DNA of 64,000 nt from Tenacibaculum gallaicum (lineage in GTDB: Bacteria > Bacteroidota > Bacteroidia > Flavobacteriales > Flavobacteriaceae). The notes under the pieces are model-generated. The model was not told the origin of the DNA and made no database searches. It worked only from the letters and a program-made list of their open reading frames with translations. The position numbers and the translations under genes were made by a program. This document shows, one piece after another, positions 25,694-33,363 of this stretch (the stretch's first letter is position 1; every line of letters starts with the position of its first letter). Where the stretch lies: contig NZ_QUNS01000001.1 in the NCBI RefSeq assembly GCF_003387615.1, positions 722,241-786,240 on the forward strand, given 5' to 3'.

Positions 25694-26293
25694 ATGTTAA
25701 CGATGAAAAAAATTATTCAAAATAGCTTACAAAAAGCACTGTCTTACAACGAATATAGAAACTTAGTAAGTGATTTATTGGCGAAAGGAAAATCTACAGG
25801 ATCTAACCAATCAAATGATTTGTTAAACTACAGTAAGTTGAATGATAAGCGTATGAAACGTTTAGATAAAACGGTAAAACTTACTGAAGAAACGCTTGCT
25901 AAAATTAAAGATGTAAAAGAGCCACAAACTTGGTTAGTATTAACTGAAGGGTGGTGTGGTGATGCAGCACAAAACTTACCTGTAATTAATAAAGTAGCAG
26001 AAGAAAATCCTAATATCAATTTAAAACTAGTTTTACGAGATGAAAACTTAGAGTTGATGGATGAATTCTTAACGAATGGAGGAAGGTCAATACCTAAATT
26101 AATTGCTTTAAACAAAGAAAACGAGGTAATTAAAACATGGGGGCCAAGACCTACTACAGCAACTAAAATGGTTGTTGATTATAAAGAAAAACATGGTAGC
26201 TTGGATGCTGATTTTAAAACAGATTTACAAGTTTGGTACAATAAAAATAAAGGAGAAAATACCCAAGAAGATATTGTATCAATGCTTCAGTAA
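25694..26293 (+). CDS. Thioredoxin-fold protein with a single active-site Cys
   Basis: 199 residues (196 if the second ATG at 25703, MKKIIQN, is used; the two cannot be told apart here). The thioredoxin fold spans about 75-170. The active-site region reads WCGDA (Cys88), so the second Cys of the CxxC motif is replaced by Ala; a cis-Pro follows in GRSIPKLIAL. There is no signal peptide, so it is cytosolic. A monothiol reductase or scaffold role is inferred. It has its own promoter and a palindromic site upstream. Confidence 0.82.
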   Translation: MLTMKKIIQNSLQKALSYNEYRNLVSDLLAKGKSTGSNQSNDLLNYSKLNDKRMKRLDKTVKLTEETLAKIKDVKEPQTWLVLTEGWCGDAAQNLPVINKVAEENPNINLKLVLRDENLELMDEFLTNGGRSIPKLIALNKENEVIKTWGPRPTTATKMVVDYKEKHGSLDADFKTDLQVWYNKNKGENTQEDIVSMLQ

Positions 26294-26315
26294 TATAGCA
26301 TATAAAATAGCCAGA

Positions 26316-26350
26316 AATTCCCCTTTTTGTTTTTGTCAAAAAGGGGAATT
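26316..26350 (+). terminator. Probable terminator after the thioredoxin-like gene
   Basis: AATTCCCCTTTTT (26316-26328) and AAAAAGGGGAATT (26338-26350) form a perfect 13-bp stem, followed by GTTTTC. The T tract is short, but the position, 23 bp past the stop, is right. Confidence 0.65.
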
Positions 26351-26366
26351 GTTTTCTGTATCTTTG
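26333..26366 (+). promoter_or_regulatory. Promoter for the gene at 26385
   Basis: TATCTTTG (26359-26366) lies 18 bp before the ATG. A TTG at 26333-26335 gives a rather long 23-bp spacer and is inside the preceding terminator stem-loop. Confidence 0.5.
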
Positions 26367-26384
26367 CGCTCATAAGGAATAAAT

Positions 26385-26864
26385 ATGTTTGTAGAATTCA
26401 GTAGTTTATCAGAAGAAGCAAAAGTTTGGGTATACCCATCAAGTCGAAAGTTTTATCCGCAAGAAATTGACGGGCTAAAAGAAAAGTTACACCATTTTGT
26501 AGAAGGATGGAAGAAAGAAGATGCTGATTTCAAAGCTTCTTTTGAGCTGAAATACAATCGTTTCATTATCTTTTCTGTGGAAGAGGGTTCAGATTTAACC
26601 AACGCAGATATTGATAAACAAGTAGCATTTATTTTACAACTACAACAAGAATACGAAGTGGAGTTGTTAGATAAAATGAATGTGTGCTTTAAGCAAGGAG
26701 AATTTATTCAGTACAAAGACGTCAAAGAATTTAAAAAGTTGCTTAAAAAGAAGTCTGTATCAGCTAAAACAATCGTTTTTGATAATTTAGTACAAACCAA
26801 AGTAGAACTAGAAAATTACTGGGAAGTACCAATTACGGAAAGTTGGTATAGTCGATTTTTATAA
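26385..26864 (+). CDS. Conserved Bacteroidota protein of unknown function (often mislabelled ABC transporter ATPase)
   Basis: 159 residues, soluble, with a conserved start (SSEAKVWVYPSSR-like, here EEAKVWVYPSSRKF at 11-24) and a C-terminal NYWEVPITESWYSRFL. Homologs are often labelled ABC transporter ATPase in databases, but no Walker A, Walker B or signature motif is present, so I reject that name. The function is unknown. It is monocistronic and overlaps the convergent truB by 6 bp. Confidence 0.8.
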   Translation: MFVEFSSLSEEAKVWVYPSSRKFYPQEIDGLKEKLHHFVEGWKKEDADFKASFELKYNRFIIFSVEEGSDLTNADIDKQVAFILQLQQEYEVELLDKMNVCFKQGEFIQYKDVKEFKKLLKKKSVSAKTIVFDNLVQTKVELENYWEVPITESWYSRFL

Positions 26865-27542
26865 ACTTTCTATAAACTCATCAACACTCAATGCATTATC
26901 TACAGAAAAATTTCCAATTTTAGTTCTTCTTAGAACCGATAAGTGCGCTCCAGAATTTAACGCTTCTCCGTAATCGTAGGCAATAGAGCGAATATAAGTT
27001 CCTTTACTACATACAATTCGAAACTCTACGTTAGGTAAATCAATATTGGTGATTTCAAAGACATTAATTTCAACTTCACGAGCTTTAATTTCGGTAGTTT
27101 CACCTTTTCGAGCTAATTCATATAAGCGCTTTCCGTCTTTTTTAATCGCAGAAAAAATAGGGGGCTTTTGTTGAATTTTGCCGGTGAACTGTTCGGTAGT
27201 TTTATGTAGTAATTCTTCCGTAATATGTTCTGTAGGAAACGTTTCGTTAATTTCTGTTTCTAAATCGTAACTAGGCGTGGTAGCACCAATAACAAATGTA
27301 CCCGTATATTCTTTTACCTGTCCTTGATATTCGTTAATGTTTTTGGTCTGTTTACCAGTGCAAATAATTAGCAAACCAGTAGCTAGAGGATCTAGAGTTC
27401 CAGCATGCCCAACTTTAATTTTTTTGATATCAAAACGTTTACGAATATGCCAACGTAGTTTGTTTACGACTTGAAAAGAAGTCCATTCTAAAGGTTTATC
27501 AATCAATAAAACCTGTCCGTTTTTGTAATCTTCTGCAGTCAT
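26859..27542 (-). CDS. truB: tRNA pseudouridine(55) synthase
   Basis: 227 residues. It makes pseudouridine 55 in the T loop of tRNAs. The catalytic motif GHAGTLDPLATGLL is at 45-58, with Asp51 as nucleophile. The N-terminal DKPLEWTSF and the RxVxI-like KAREVEINVFEI stretches are family features. The C-terminal PUA domain is absent, as is usual in Bacteroidota. The ATG follows directly after the uppP stop, so the two genes are translationally coupled. Confidence 0.95.
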   Translation of the reverse strand: MTAEDYKNGQVLLIDKPLEWTSFQVVNKLRWHIRKRFDIKKIKVGHAGTLDPLATGLLIICTGKQTKNINEYQGQVKEYTGTFVIGATTPSYDLETEINETFPTEHITEELLHKTTEQFTGKIQQKPPIFSAIKKDGKRLYELARKGETTEIKAREVEINVFEITNIDLPNVEFRIVCSKGTYIRSIAYDYGEALNSGAHLSVLRRTKIGNFSVDNALSVDEFIESL

Positions 27543-28337
27543 TTAAAAAAATAAAGAGTAGCCAATGGCAATTAAACCTACAATAGCACAGTATAAAGAG
27601 AAATAAGATAACTTACTCTTTTTAACTAAGGCTATCATCCAAGTACATGCTAATAATCCAGAAATAAAAGCAGCGATAAAACCAGCTGATAATGGAATAA
27701 TTTCTGAACTCTGAAAATTAATGTCTCCACCTAAAATATCTTTAGCTACTTTTCCTAAAATTAAAGGTACAACCATTAAAAAAGAAAAACGAGCAGCTTT
27801 GGTACGATCTACTCCTAATAATACAGATGTTGAAATAGTAGCTCCCGAACGTGAAATTCCAGGTAACATGGCAATTGCTTGAGAGATTCCTATAATTACA
27901 GAGTTCTTAAAAGAAACACTTTTGTTTGTGTTTTTAGCCTTGTCAGCCAATAAAAGCAACACAGCAGTAACTAGCAACATTAATCCTACTAATAAAATTT
28001 TTCCTCCAAAAAAGCTTTCTAATTCTTTTTCAAAAGCTAGACCTATAATTACAGCAGGAATCATAGAAAGAATAATTTTCACAGAAAACTGCATTTCCTC
28101 ATTCCATTTAAATTGAAAAAGTCCTTTAAAAATTTCAGCAATTTCTTTTCTAAATACTACAATAGTACTGAGTGCTGTAGCAGCGTGTAGAACAACAGTA
28201 AATGTTAGGCTTTCTTGAGGTACAGAAGTATCTCCAAATAAAGCTTTTGCTAACTCTAAATGACCACTAGATGAAACTGGTAAAAATTCAGTAAGTCCCT
28301 GGATGATTCCAAGGATAATTGCTTCTAATAAATCCAT
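27543..28337 (-). CDS. uppP: Undecaprenyl-diphosphatase
   Basis: 264 residues with about eight membrane helices. It dephosphorylates undecaprenyl diphosphate to recycle the lipid carrier of peptidoglycan; overproduction gives bacitracin resistance in other bacteria. The catalytic motifs are GLTEFLPVSSSGHL at 14-27 (Glu17, Ser, His26) and PGISRSGATIS. It lies in the conserved order ftsX-DUF3098-uppP-truB, with 2 bp to DUF3098. Confidence 0.95.
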   Translation of the reverse strand: MDLLEAIILGIIQGLTEFLPVSSSGHLELAKALFGDTSVPQESLTFTVVLHAATALSTIVVFRKEIAEIFKGLFQFKWNEEMQFSVKIILSMIPAVIIGLAFEKELESFFGGKILLVGLMLLVTAVLLLLADKAKNTNKSVSFKNSVIIGISQAIAMLPGISRSGATISTSVLLGVDRTKAARFSFLMVVPLILGKVAKDILGGDINFQSSEIIPLSAGFIAAFISGLLACTWMIALVKKSKLSYFSLYCAIVGLIAIGYSLFF

Positions 28338-28339
28338 GC

Positions 28340-28582
28340 TTATTTTTTAGGGTTGGCAAAAATAGCATAAATTTCAATACCCAATCCGATAATTACTAAG
28401 GTAGGAGCTAAACGAATTCTACGCCAACCATATATTTCAGGGTTAAACATGTTAGGGTCGTCGCTACCGCCACCTGCCATTAAAATAAACCCTAAGGCAA
28501 TTACAGCGATACCAATAAGCATGATGATATAATTTCGCTTACCGAATAGAAATTCTTGTTTTGATGAATTATCTTTTTTCAT
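28340..28582 (-). CDS. DUF3098 family small membrane protein
   Basis: 80 residues with two membrane helices (about 17-34 and 58-75). Between them lies a short loop, GGGSDDPNMFNPEIYGWRR in part, characteristic of the family. It is found almost only in Bacteroidota and nearly always between ftsX and uppP. A role in cell-wall growth or division is suggested by neighbours only. It is separated from ftsX by 7 bp. Confidence 0.85.
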   Translation of the reverse strand: MKKDNSSKQEFLFGKRNYIIMLIGIAVIALGFILMAGGGSDDPNMFNPEIYGWRRIRLAPTLVIIGLGIEIYAIFANPKK

Positions 28583-28589
28583 AAATAAT

Positions 28590-29468
28590 TTAGTAATACA
28601 AATCGTTGGTTTGTAAGTTTAAGAATCGTTGTGTAGCAAAGAAGGTGCTAATCCATGTAATAAAAAATGCAACAAGTATAACTCCTCCAGCTACATACCC
28701 TAAAGCAGCATAATCTGTAAGTAGTTCTAATGTAGGGATGTATTTGTCTACATAATAAATTAAAACACCCAATCCACTTATAGATATAAAAGCTCCTAGT
28801 AACCCTAGTTTAATACTTTGCCAAATAAAAGGTCTACGAATAAAACTCTTAGTGGCACCAACCATTTGCATGGTTTTTATGTTGAATCGTTTTGAGTAGA
28901 TTGATAATCGGATAGAGCTGTTAATTAAAATAATAGCAACCAACCCAAAAAAACCACTTAATACCAATAACCAAAAACTAATACGTTGAATATTTTTGGT
29001 AAGTAGTTGTACTAATGGTTTGTCGTAACTTACTTCTGCAATAAATTTATTTTTATCAAAAGACTTTTCAAGCTCACTCATTTTTTCAGGAGTCACAAAA
29101 TCTGCTTTCAGGTAAATGTCTATTCCATTTTTTAACGGGTTGTCTCCCAAAAACTGTAAAAAGTCTTCGCCTAAATCTTTTTTATATTCTTTAGCTGCGT
29201 CTTCTTTAGAAATGTAAACTACTTTATTAACAAAATCTTCTTTTTTAATAGATTCTTTAAGGCTTTTAATGTTTTTGTCAGCGACTTCATCTTTTAAGAA
29301 AAGCGTCATAACTACTTTTTCCTTAAAGTGATTTGCAACTTTCGTTGATTTTAAAAGAACTAAACCTAAAACACCAATCATAAAAAGTACTAGTGCAATA
29401 CTTACTATTACTGATATGTATGAAGATTGTAATCGGCGTTTTTGAAAAGAATCAAAAGAGGTTGTCAT
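28590..29468 (-). CDS. ftsX: Cell division ABC transporter permease FtsX
   Basis: 292 residues. A cytoplasmic N-terminus and first helix (about 15-40) are followed by a periplasmic domain (about 45-165) and three further helices (about 170-190, 220-245, 265-285) of the FtsX/MacB fold. Together with the ATPase FtsE (not in the window) it activates peptidoglycan hydrolases at division. It is the first gene of the ftsX-DUF3098-uppP-truB operon. Confidence 0.92.
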   Translation of the reverse strand: MTTSFDSFQKRRLQSSYISVIVSIALVLFMIGVLGLVLLKSTKVANHFKEKVVMTLFLKDEVADKNIKSLKESIKKEDFVNKVVYISKEDAAKEYKKDLGEDFLQFLGDNPLKNGIDIYLKADFVTPEKMSELEKSFDKNKFIAEVSYDKPLVQLLTKNIQRISFWLLVLSGFFGLVAIILINSSIRLSIYSKRFNIKTMQMVGATKSFIRRPFIWQSIKLGLLGAFISISGLGVLIYYVDKYIPTLELLTDYAALGYVAGGVILVAFFITWISTFFATQRFLNLQTNDLYY

Positions 29469-29526
29469 TAGTAAATACTGATTTTAAGGCGTTGCAAGAT
29501 ACAAATATTTAATTTTTAAATACTTC

Positions 29527-29931
29527 CTATTCTTCTATCTCTTGGCATAACTCTATGAGTACACCATTGGTGGTTTTAGGATGCAAAAAAGCGACTAGTT
29601 TATTATCGGCTCCTTTTTTAGGAGTTTCATTCAAAACAGTAAAACCTTCACCTTGTAAACGTTTAATTTCTTCTTTTATGTTATTAACTGCAAAAGCAAT
29701 GTGATGAATTCCTTCTCCTTTTTTTTCTATAAACTTTGCTATAGGGCTATCAGGCTTTGTAGCTTCTAATAATTCAATTTTATTAGGTCCTGATTTAAAG
29801 AAAGAAGTTTTTACACCCTCGCTAGTAACTTCTTCAGTTTTATAATGTGATTCTCCAAAAAGAGAAGCAAATAACGAGTTAGATTTTTCTAAATCTTTAA
29901 CGGCTATACCAATGTGTTCAATTTTGTTCAT
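29527..29931 (-). CDS. mce: Methylmalonyl-CoA epimerase
   Basis: 134 residues from the ATG at 29931 (MNKIEHIGIAVKDLEK). An in-frame ATG 60 bp upstream adds MTYTLVFYEVFKKTF-like sequence that is not part of the family. It has the two-module glyoxalase/VOC fold: metal ligands are expected from His6, His in EGIHHIAFAV and the Glu near the end (LIELCQE). It interconverts (R)- and (S)-methylmalonyl-CoA in propionate metabolism. It is monocistronic. Confidence 0.93.
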   Translation of the reverse strand: MNKIEHIGIAVKDLEKSNSLFASLFGESHYKTEEVTSEGVKTSFFKSGPNKIELLEATKPDSPIAKFIEKKGEGIHHIAFAVNNIKEEIKRLQGEGFTVLNETPKKGADNKLVAFLHPKTTNGVLIELCQEIEE

Positions 29932-30164
29932 AGCGTAAAAGTAAGAAAAAGTCTTCTTAAAAACTTCATAAAAAACAAGAGTATATGTCATGAAAAAGTA
30001 ATAGTTAAAACATTTGTAGCGGTAAGGGGTTTTTCCTGTTTGTAGGTTGTTGTTGATTGAGTAACCAGTTGATAACTTTAGTTTTAGAGGTTTTCTCTGT
30101 TGGTCCGCTTTTTTTATTAAAAAATAAGCCGTTATATTTAGAAAATCAAAAAATCAACTTTATT

Positions 30165-30863
30165 ATGAAAAAAACTAACCAACTTAAATTAGTATTGTTA
30201 ACTCTTGTAATGAGTTTTGCTATTTCATGTGATAAGATAAATGGCAATAAATGCGACTGTGACGATTGGCAGTCTCAAGTTCCAAAAGGTACTTTTTGCT
30301 ACTCTGATGAAGGAAGAACAGAAGAAATGCTAAACTATAAGGAAGTTATTGAAATGTTATCAAGTTATGATAGAACAAGAATAGCTCCGCTAGAAGAGGC
30401 CTTAGGGTATGAAGATACGCGGGCAAATACATTCGATTTTGTACAGTTTAAAAAGTATCTGGGGCATGTAGAAAACCTAAGTAAAAAGGCAAAAATTAAA
30501 ATAACGGGAATTAGCTTTATATCTACAGCCAAGGAAAACCACAATAAAACAGGGAAAAGTTATAGTAGTTTAATTTATATTCCTACCACTACAATTGATG
30601 GAAAGCAAATAGCTTTTGATCCTGTGCAATCTGCAAAACATGGAAAGTTAGTAACGTTTAAAGAAATGCTAAAAAAGAATGGATATAAATGGATTTACAA
30701 TACTAAAGAAGAGTTTGAAAAAGGGAAGAAAGATGATTATAATTATAGGATAAAAACAGTAAGAGAAAATAAAGCAGGTTTTATGTTTACTACTTCTTTA
30801 GATGATGAATTATTAAGTGGAGCAGGTAATTATGGGCATTTAGAACCGCCTTACGCCAATTAA
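30165..30863 (+). CDS. Lipoprotein of unknown function, first gene of a two-component cluster
   Basis: 232 residues from the ATG at 30165 (MKKTNQLKLVLL). An upstream start (30057) would add 36 residues before a clear lipoprotein signal, so it is rejected. The lipobox is FAISC, followed by a short Cys-rich stretch (NKCDCDDW). The mature part of about 210 residues is soluble and matches nothing I recognise. It lies 12 bp before a 7TM protein and upstream of a sensor kinase and response regulator, so it may be a signal-binding or target protein of that system. Confidence 0.72.
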   Translation: MKKTNQLKLVLLTLVMSFAISCDKINGNKCDCDDWQSQVPKGTFCYSDEGRTEEMLNYKEVIEMLSSYDRTRIAPLEEALGYEDTRANTFDFVQFKKYLGHVENLSKKAKIKITGISFISTAKENHNKTGKSYSSLIYIPTTTIDGKQIAFDPVQSAKHGKLVTFKEMLKKNGYKWIYNTKEEFEKGKKDDYNYRIKTVRENKAGFMFTTSLDDELLSGAGNYGHLEPPYAN

Positions 30864-30875
30864 TAAATAAATTTT

Positions 30876-31487
30876 ATGCACCTATTTGACGCTCCTTTAT
30901 ATTCACAGTTATTAGCAGCTTTATTAAGTAGTATTCTTTTATTGAAAAAGAGAACATTTTTTATAAAGATATTGACATTATATCTAGTTGTGACTTTTGT
31001 TGTTGAGTTAATAGGGACATATTTGAGTAGTATTAGAGGAGCAAATTTTAGAGTTTATCATTACTATGCGGTCTTTTCTTACTTTACAATATTTATTCTA
31101 TTTAGGAGTGTTTTAAAAGAAAAAAAATATTTGAAAATTGTCTATACATTATTGGTATTACTTGTAATTCTATGGGGATTGACTTTTTTTGATAAAAACT
31201 ATATGCATTACACAGCTATGTTGGGTTCTCTGTGTATTGGAGGTTTGATTTTTTTGTACTTAAGAGAGTTATTACTATCAAATGAGATTGTAAATTATAA
31301 AAAGTTGTTGCCATTTTGGGTATCTGTAGGGTTTCTAGTTTTTCATTTACCGGCCATCCCATTTTTTAGTTTTTGGAGTTATATGAAAAACAGAGATTTA
31401 GTACCAATTTTACATTCGTTAATTGTTTTGATGAATATTATCATATCTTTTGGATTAATATGGAGCAGCAGGAAGGTAGAATATTAA
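30876..31487 (+). CDS. Seven-helix membrane protein, probable sensor partner of the downstream kinase
   Basis: 203 residues with about seven membrane segments (8-24, 30-50, 63-80, 86-106, 112-130, 146-165 and 178-197) and very short loops. The family is not recognised, although 7TM proteins next to sensorless histidine kinases are seen in flavobacteria. Its 3' end overlaps the kinase gene by 28 bp, which implies coupled translation and a matched amount of the two proteins. Confidence 0.7.
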   Translation: MHLFDAPLYSQLLAALLSSILLLKKRTFFIKILTLYLVVTFVVELIGTYLSSIRGANFRVYHYYAVFSYFTIFILFRSVLKEKKYLKIVYTLLVLLVILWGLTFFDKNYMHYTAMLGSLCIGGLIFLYLRELLLSNEIVNYKKLLPFWVSVGFLVFHLPAIPFFSFWSYMKNRDLVPILHSLIVLMNIIISFGLIWSSRKVEY

Positions 31488-32209
31488 TAGTCACCACAAT
31501 TGTAATCATTATTATTATTGTTTTTTTAGTGACATTGTTTACGGTTTTCCAAAACAGAAAAAACAAGCTGTTGCAGGAGAGAGCTGTTAATAAAAAACGT
31601 TACGAACGTGAAATTGCAGAAACTCAAATAGAAATAAGAGAAGAAACTTTAAGAAATATTAGTTGGGAGTTGCATGATAACATAGGGCAACTCCTAACAT
31701 TAGCAAAAATACAATTACAACATGCCTCTCCAGAAAATATGGGAGAAATCTCTGAAATTATAGCAAAAAGTTTAACAGAAGTAAGAGCCTTATCAAAAAT
31801 AATTAATCCTGATTTTATTAATAACATAAAATTAAGAGAAGCTTTAGACTTAGAGATTGAACGATTTAATAGGTTGAATTATATCGAAGCAAGTTTAATA
31901 GTAACAGGAGAAGAAATAGAAATAAATCAAAAACACGGAATTATTATTTTTAGAATTCTTCAAGAATTTTTTTCAAATACAATAAAGCACTCTAAGGGAT
32001 CTAAACTAGAGGTTTTTCTGCATTATAAAAATGATTTAATTCAAATTGTAGCAAAAGATAATGGTGTAGGATTTGAAATGGCCAGAGTGAGGTTTAAAGG
32101 GCTTGGTTTACAAAATATAAAAGCTAGAGCGAAGCTAATTAATGCAGAGGCAAAGTTTATGTCAGAGCCCCAAAAAGGCACAAGTTTAATAATAAATTAC
32201 TATATTTAA
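31460..32209 (+). CDS. Sensor histidine kinase (HisKA_3 type) without a sensor domain
   Basis: 249 residues from the ATG at 31460 (MEQQEGRILIVTT). An upstream in-frame start lies entirely inside the preceding gene. It has one membrane helix (8-30), a coiled coil (about 35-66), then the dimerisation/phosphoacceptor motif WELHDNIGQ with His72. The ATPase domain has DNGVGFE and GLGLQNIKARAKLI. No periplasmic or PAS sensor is present, so input probably comes from the overlapping 7TM protein. The partner is the NarL-type regulator 54 bp downstream. Confidence 0.93.
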   Translation: MEQQEGRILIVTTIVIIIIIVFLVTLFTVFQNRKNKLLQERAVNKKRYEREIAETQIEIREETLRNISWELHDNIGQLLTLAKIQLQHASPENMGEISEIIAKSLTEVRALSKIINPDFINNIKLREALDLEIERFNRLNYIEASLIVTGEEIEINQKHGIIIFRILQEFFSNTIKHSKGSKLEVFLHYKNDLIQIVAKDNGVGFEMARVRFKGLGLQNIKARAKLINAEAKFMSEPQKGTSLIINYYI

Positions 32210-32263
32210 AGAACCTTAGTGTATTTCCCCAACAACTAATAACCAAATATAACCTAAGAAATC

Positions 32264-32908
32264 ATGAAATACTCAGTTGTTGTTGTAGATGATCATACGT
32301 TATTGTCACAAGCTATCGAAGGTATGGTAAACACTTTTGATAAATTTAAGGTGCTTTATACTTGCAAAAATGGTAAAGAAGTCGAAGAAAAGTTTTTAGC
32401 ATCGCCTAAAAATATACCAGATTTAGTTTTAGTAGATGTAAATATGCCAGTGATGAATGGTATTGAAACTACAGAATGGATAGTGAATAACTATCCACAA
32501 GTTCATGTTATGGCATTGTCTGTAGAAGATGCTGATGGAACTATTTTAAAAATGTTAAAAGCAGGTGCTGTAGGGTATTTACTAAAAGATACTAAAAAAG
32601 AAATCCTAGAGAAAGCGTTGTTAGAAATGATGGATAACGGATTTTATCATACTAGGAATGTTACCACTCTTTTATTAGATTCAGTTTCAGGGAAAAACTC
32701 AAGAAATAATTTCGCATTTAAGGATAATGAAGTAACGTTTATGAAGTTAGCATGTTCTGAATTGACGTATAAAGAAATCGCAGAAAAAATGTTTTTAAGC
32801 CCAAAAACTATTGATGGCTATCGAGATAGTTTGTTTACGAAACTAAACGTAAGAAATAGAGTTGGCTTAGTTATGTACGCCATAAAAAATAAAATTTACA
32901 CTCCGTAA
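32264..32908 (+). CDS. NarL/LuxR-type response regulator
   Basis: 214 residues. The receiver domain (1-125) has acidic Asp9 and Asp10, the phosphoacceptor Asp58 in LVDVNMP, and Lys108 in LLKDT. The C-terminal LuxR helix-turn-helix (about 150-205) has LTYKEIAEKMFLSPKTIDGY in part. It is encoded directly after its kinase, so the two form one signalling pair. The target genes are not visible. Confidence 0.94.
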   Translation: MKYSVVVVDDHTLLSQAIEGMVNTFDKFKVLYTCKNGKEVEEKFLASPKNIPDLVLVDVNMPVMNGIETTEWIVNNYPQVHVMALSVEDADGTILKMLKAGAVGYLLKDTKKEILEKALLEMMDNGFYHTRNVTTLLLDSVSGKNSRNNFAFKDNEVTFMKLACSELTYKEIAEKMFLSPKTIDGYRDSLFTKLNVRNRVGLVMYAIKNKIYTP

Positions 32909-32917
32909 TTTTATCCT

Positions 32918-32925
32918 TAAATTTG
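32918..32925 (+). promoter_or_regulatory. -7 element (TAAATTTG) just before rbfA
   Basis: TAAATTTG fits TAnnTTTG and ends only 4 bp before the rbfA ATG, so a transcript from it would be essentially leaderless. No TTG at -33 is seen. Confidence 0.4.
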
Positions 32926-32929
32926 CAGC

Positions 32930-33325
32930 ATGGAAGAAACAAATAGACAACGAAAAATAGCAGGAGTGTTGCAACAGGATTTGGTAGACGTTTTACAACG
33001 TGCTGCTCAAGATGGAATGAAGGGGGTGATTATATCGGTTTCTAAAGTTTCGGTTACTGCAGATTTAGGGGTGGCGAAAGTATACTTAAGTGTTTTCCCT
33101 TCTGATAAAAGAGACGAAATTATTAAAGGAGTAGTATCAAATACACCTTTAATTCGTCATGAATTAGCACAACGAACAAAAAATCAATTACGAAGAATGC
33201 CAGAACTGTTGTTCTTTGGAGATGATAGTTTGGATTATATTGAAGATATTGATAAGTCTTTAAAAGGAAAAGATGTAGATCCGATAAAAAATCCAGATGT
33301 TTTACCTCGTCGTCAAAAACGTTAA
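32930..33325 (+). CDS. rbfA: 30S ribosome-binding factor A
   Basis: 131 residues of the KH-type RbfA fold. ETNRQRKIAGVLQQDL at 3-18 and the run RTKNQLRRMPELLFFGDDSLDYI (parts only) are family marks. It matures the 5' end of 16S rRNA and helps cold adaptation. It lies between the two-component genes and the lipoprotein-release-type permease, an order that is common in flavobacteria for the second neighbour. Confidence 0.95.
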   Translation: MEETNRQRKIAGVLQQDLVDVLQRAAQDGMKGVIISVSKVSVTADLGVAKVYLSVFPSDKRDEIIKGVVSNTPLIRHELAQRTKNQLRRMPELLFFGDDSLDYIEDIDKSLKGKDVDPIKNPDVLPRRQKR

Positions 33326-33363
33326 TAATTTTTGTTACATTGGCTAGCTAAATTTATTAATAC

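Noticed and set aside
26172..26375. Plus-strand ORF of 67 codons overlapping the thioredoxin-like gene and its terminator
   Set aside because: It is out of frame with the real gene and runs through the terminator hairpin.
26385..26864. Database-style label ABC transporter ATPase for the 159-residue protein
   Set aside because: No Walker A, Walker B or ABC signature is present, so the label would be wrong.
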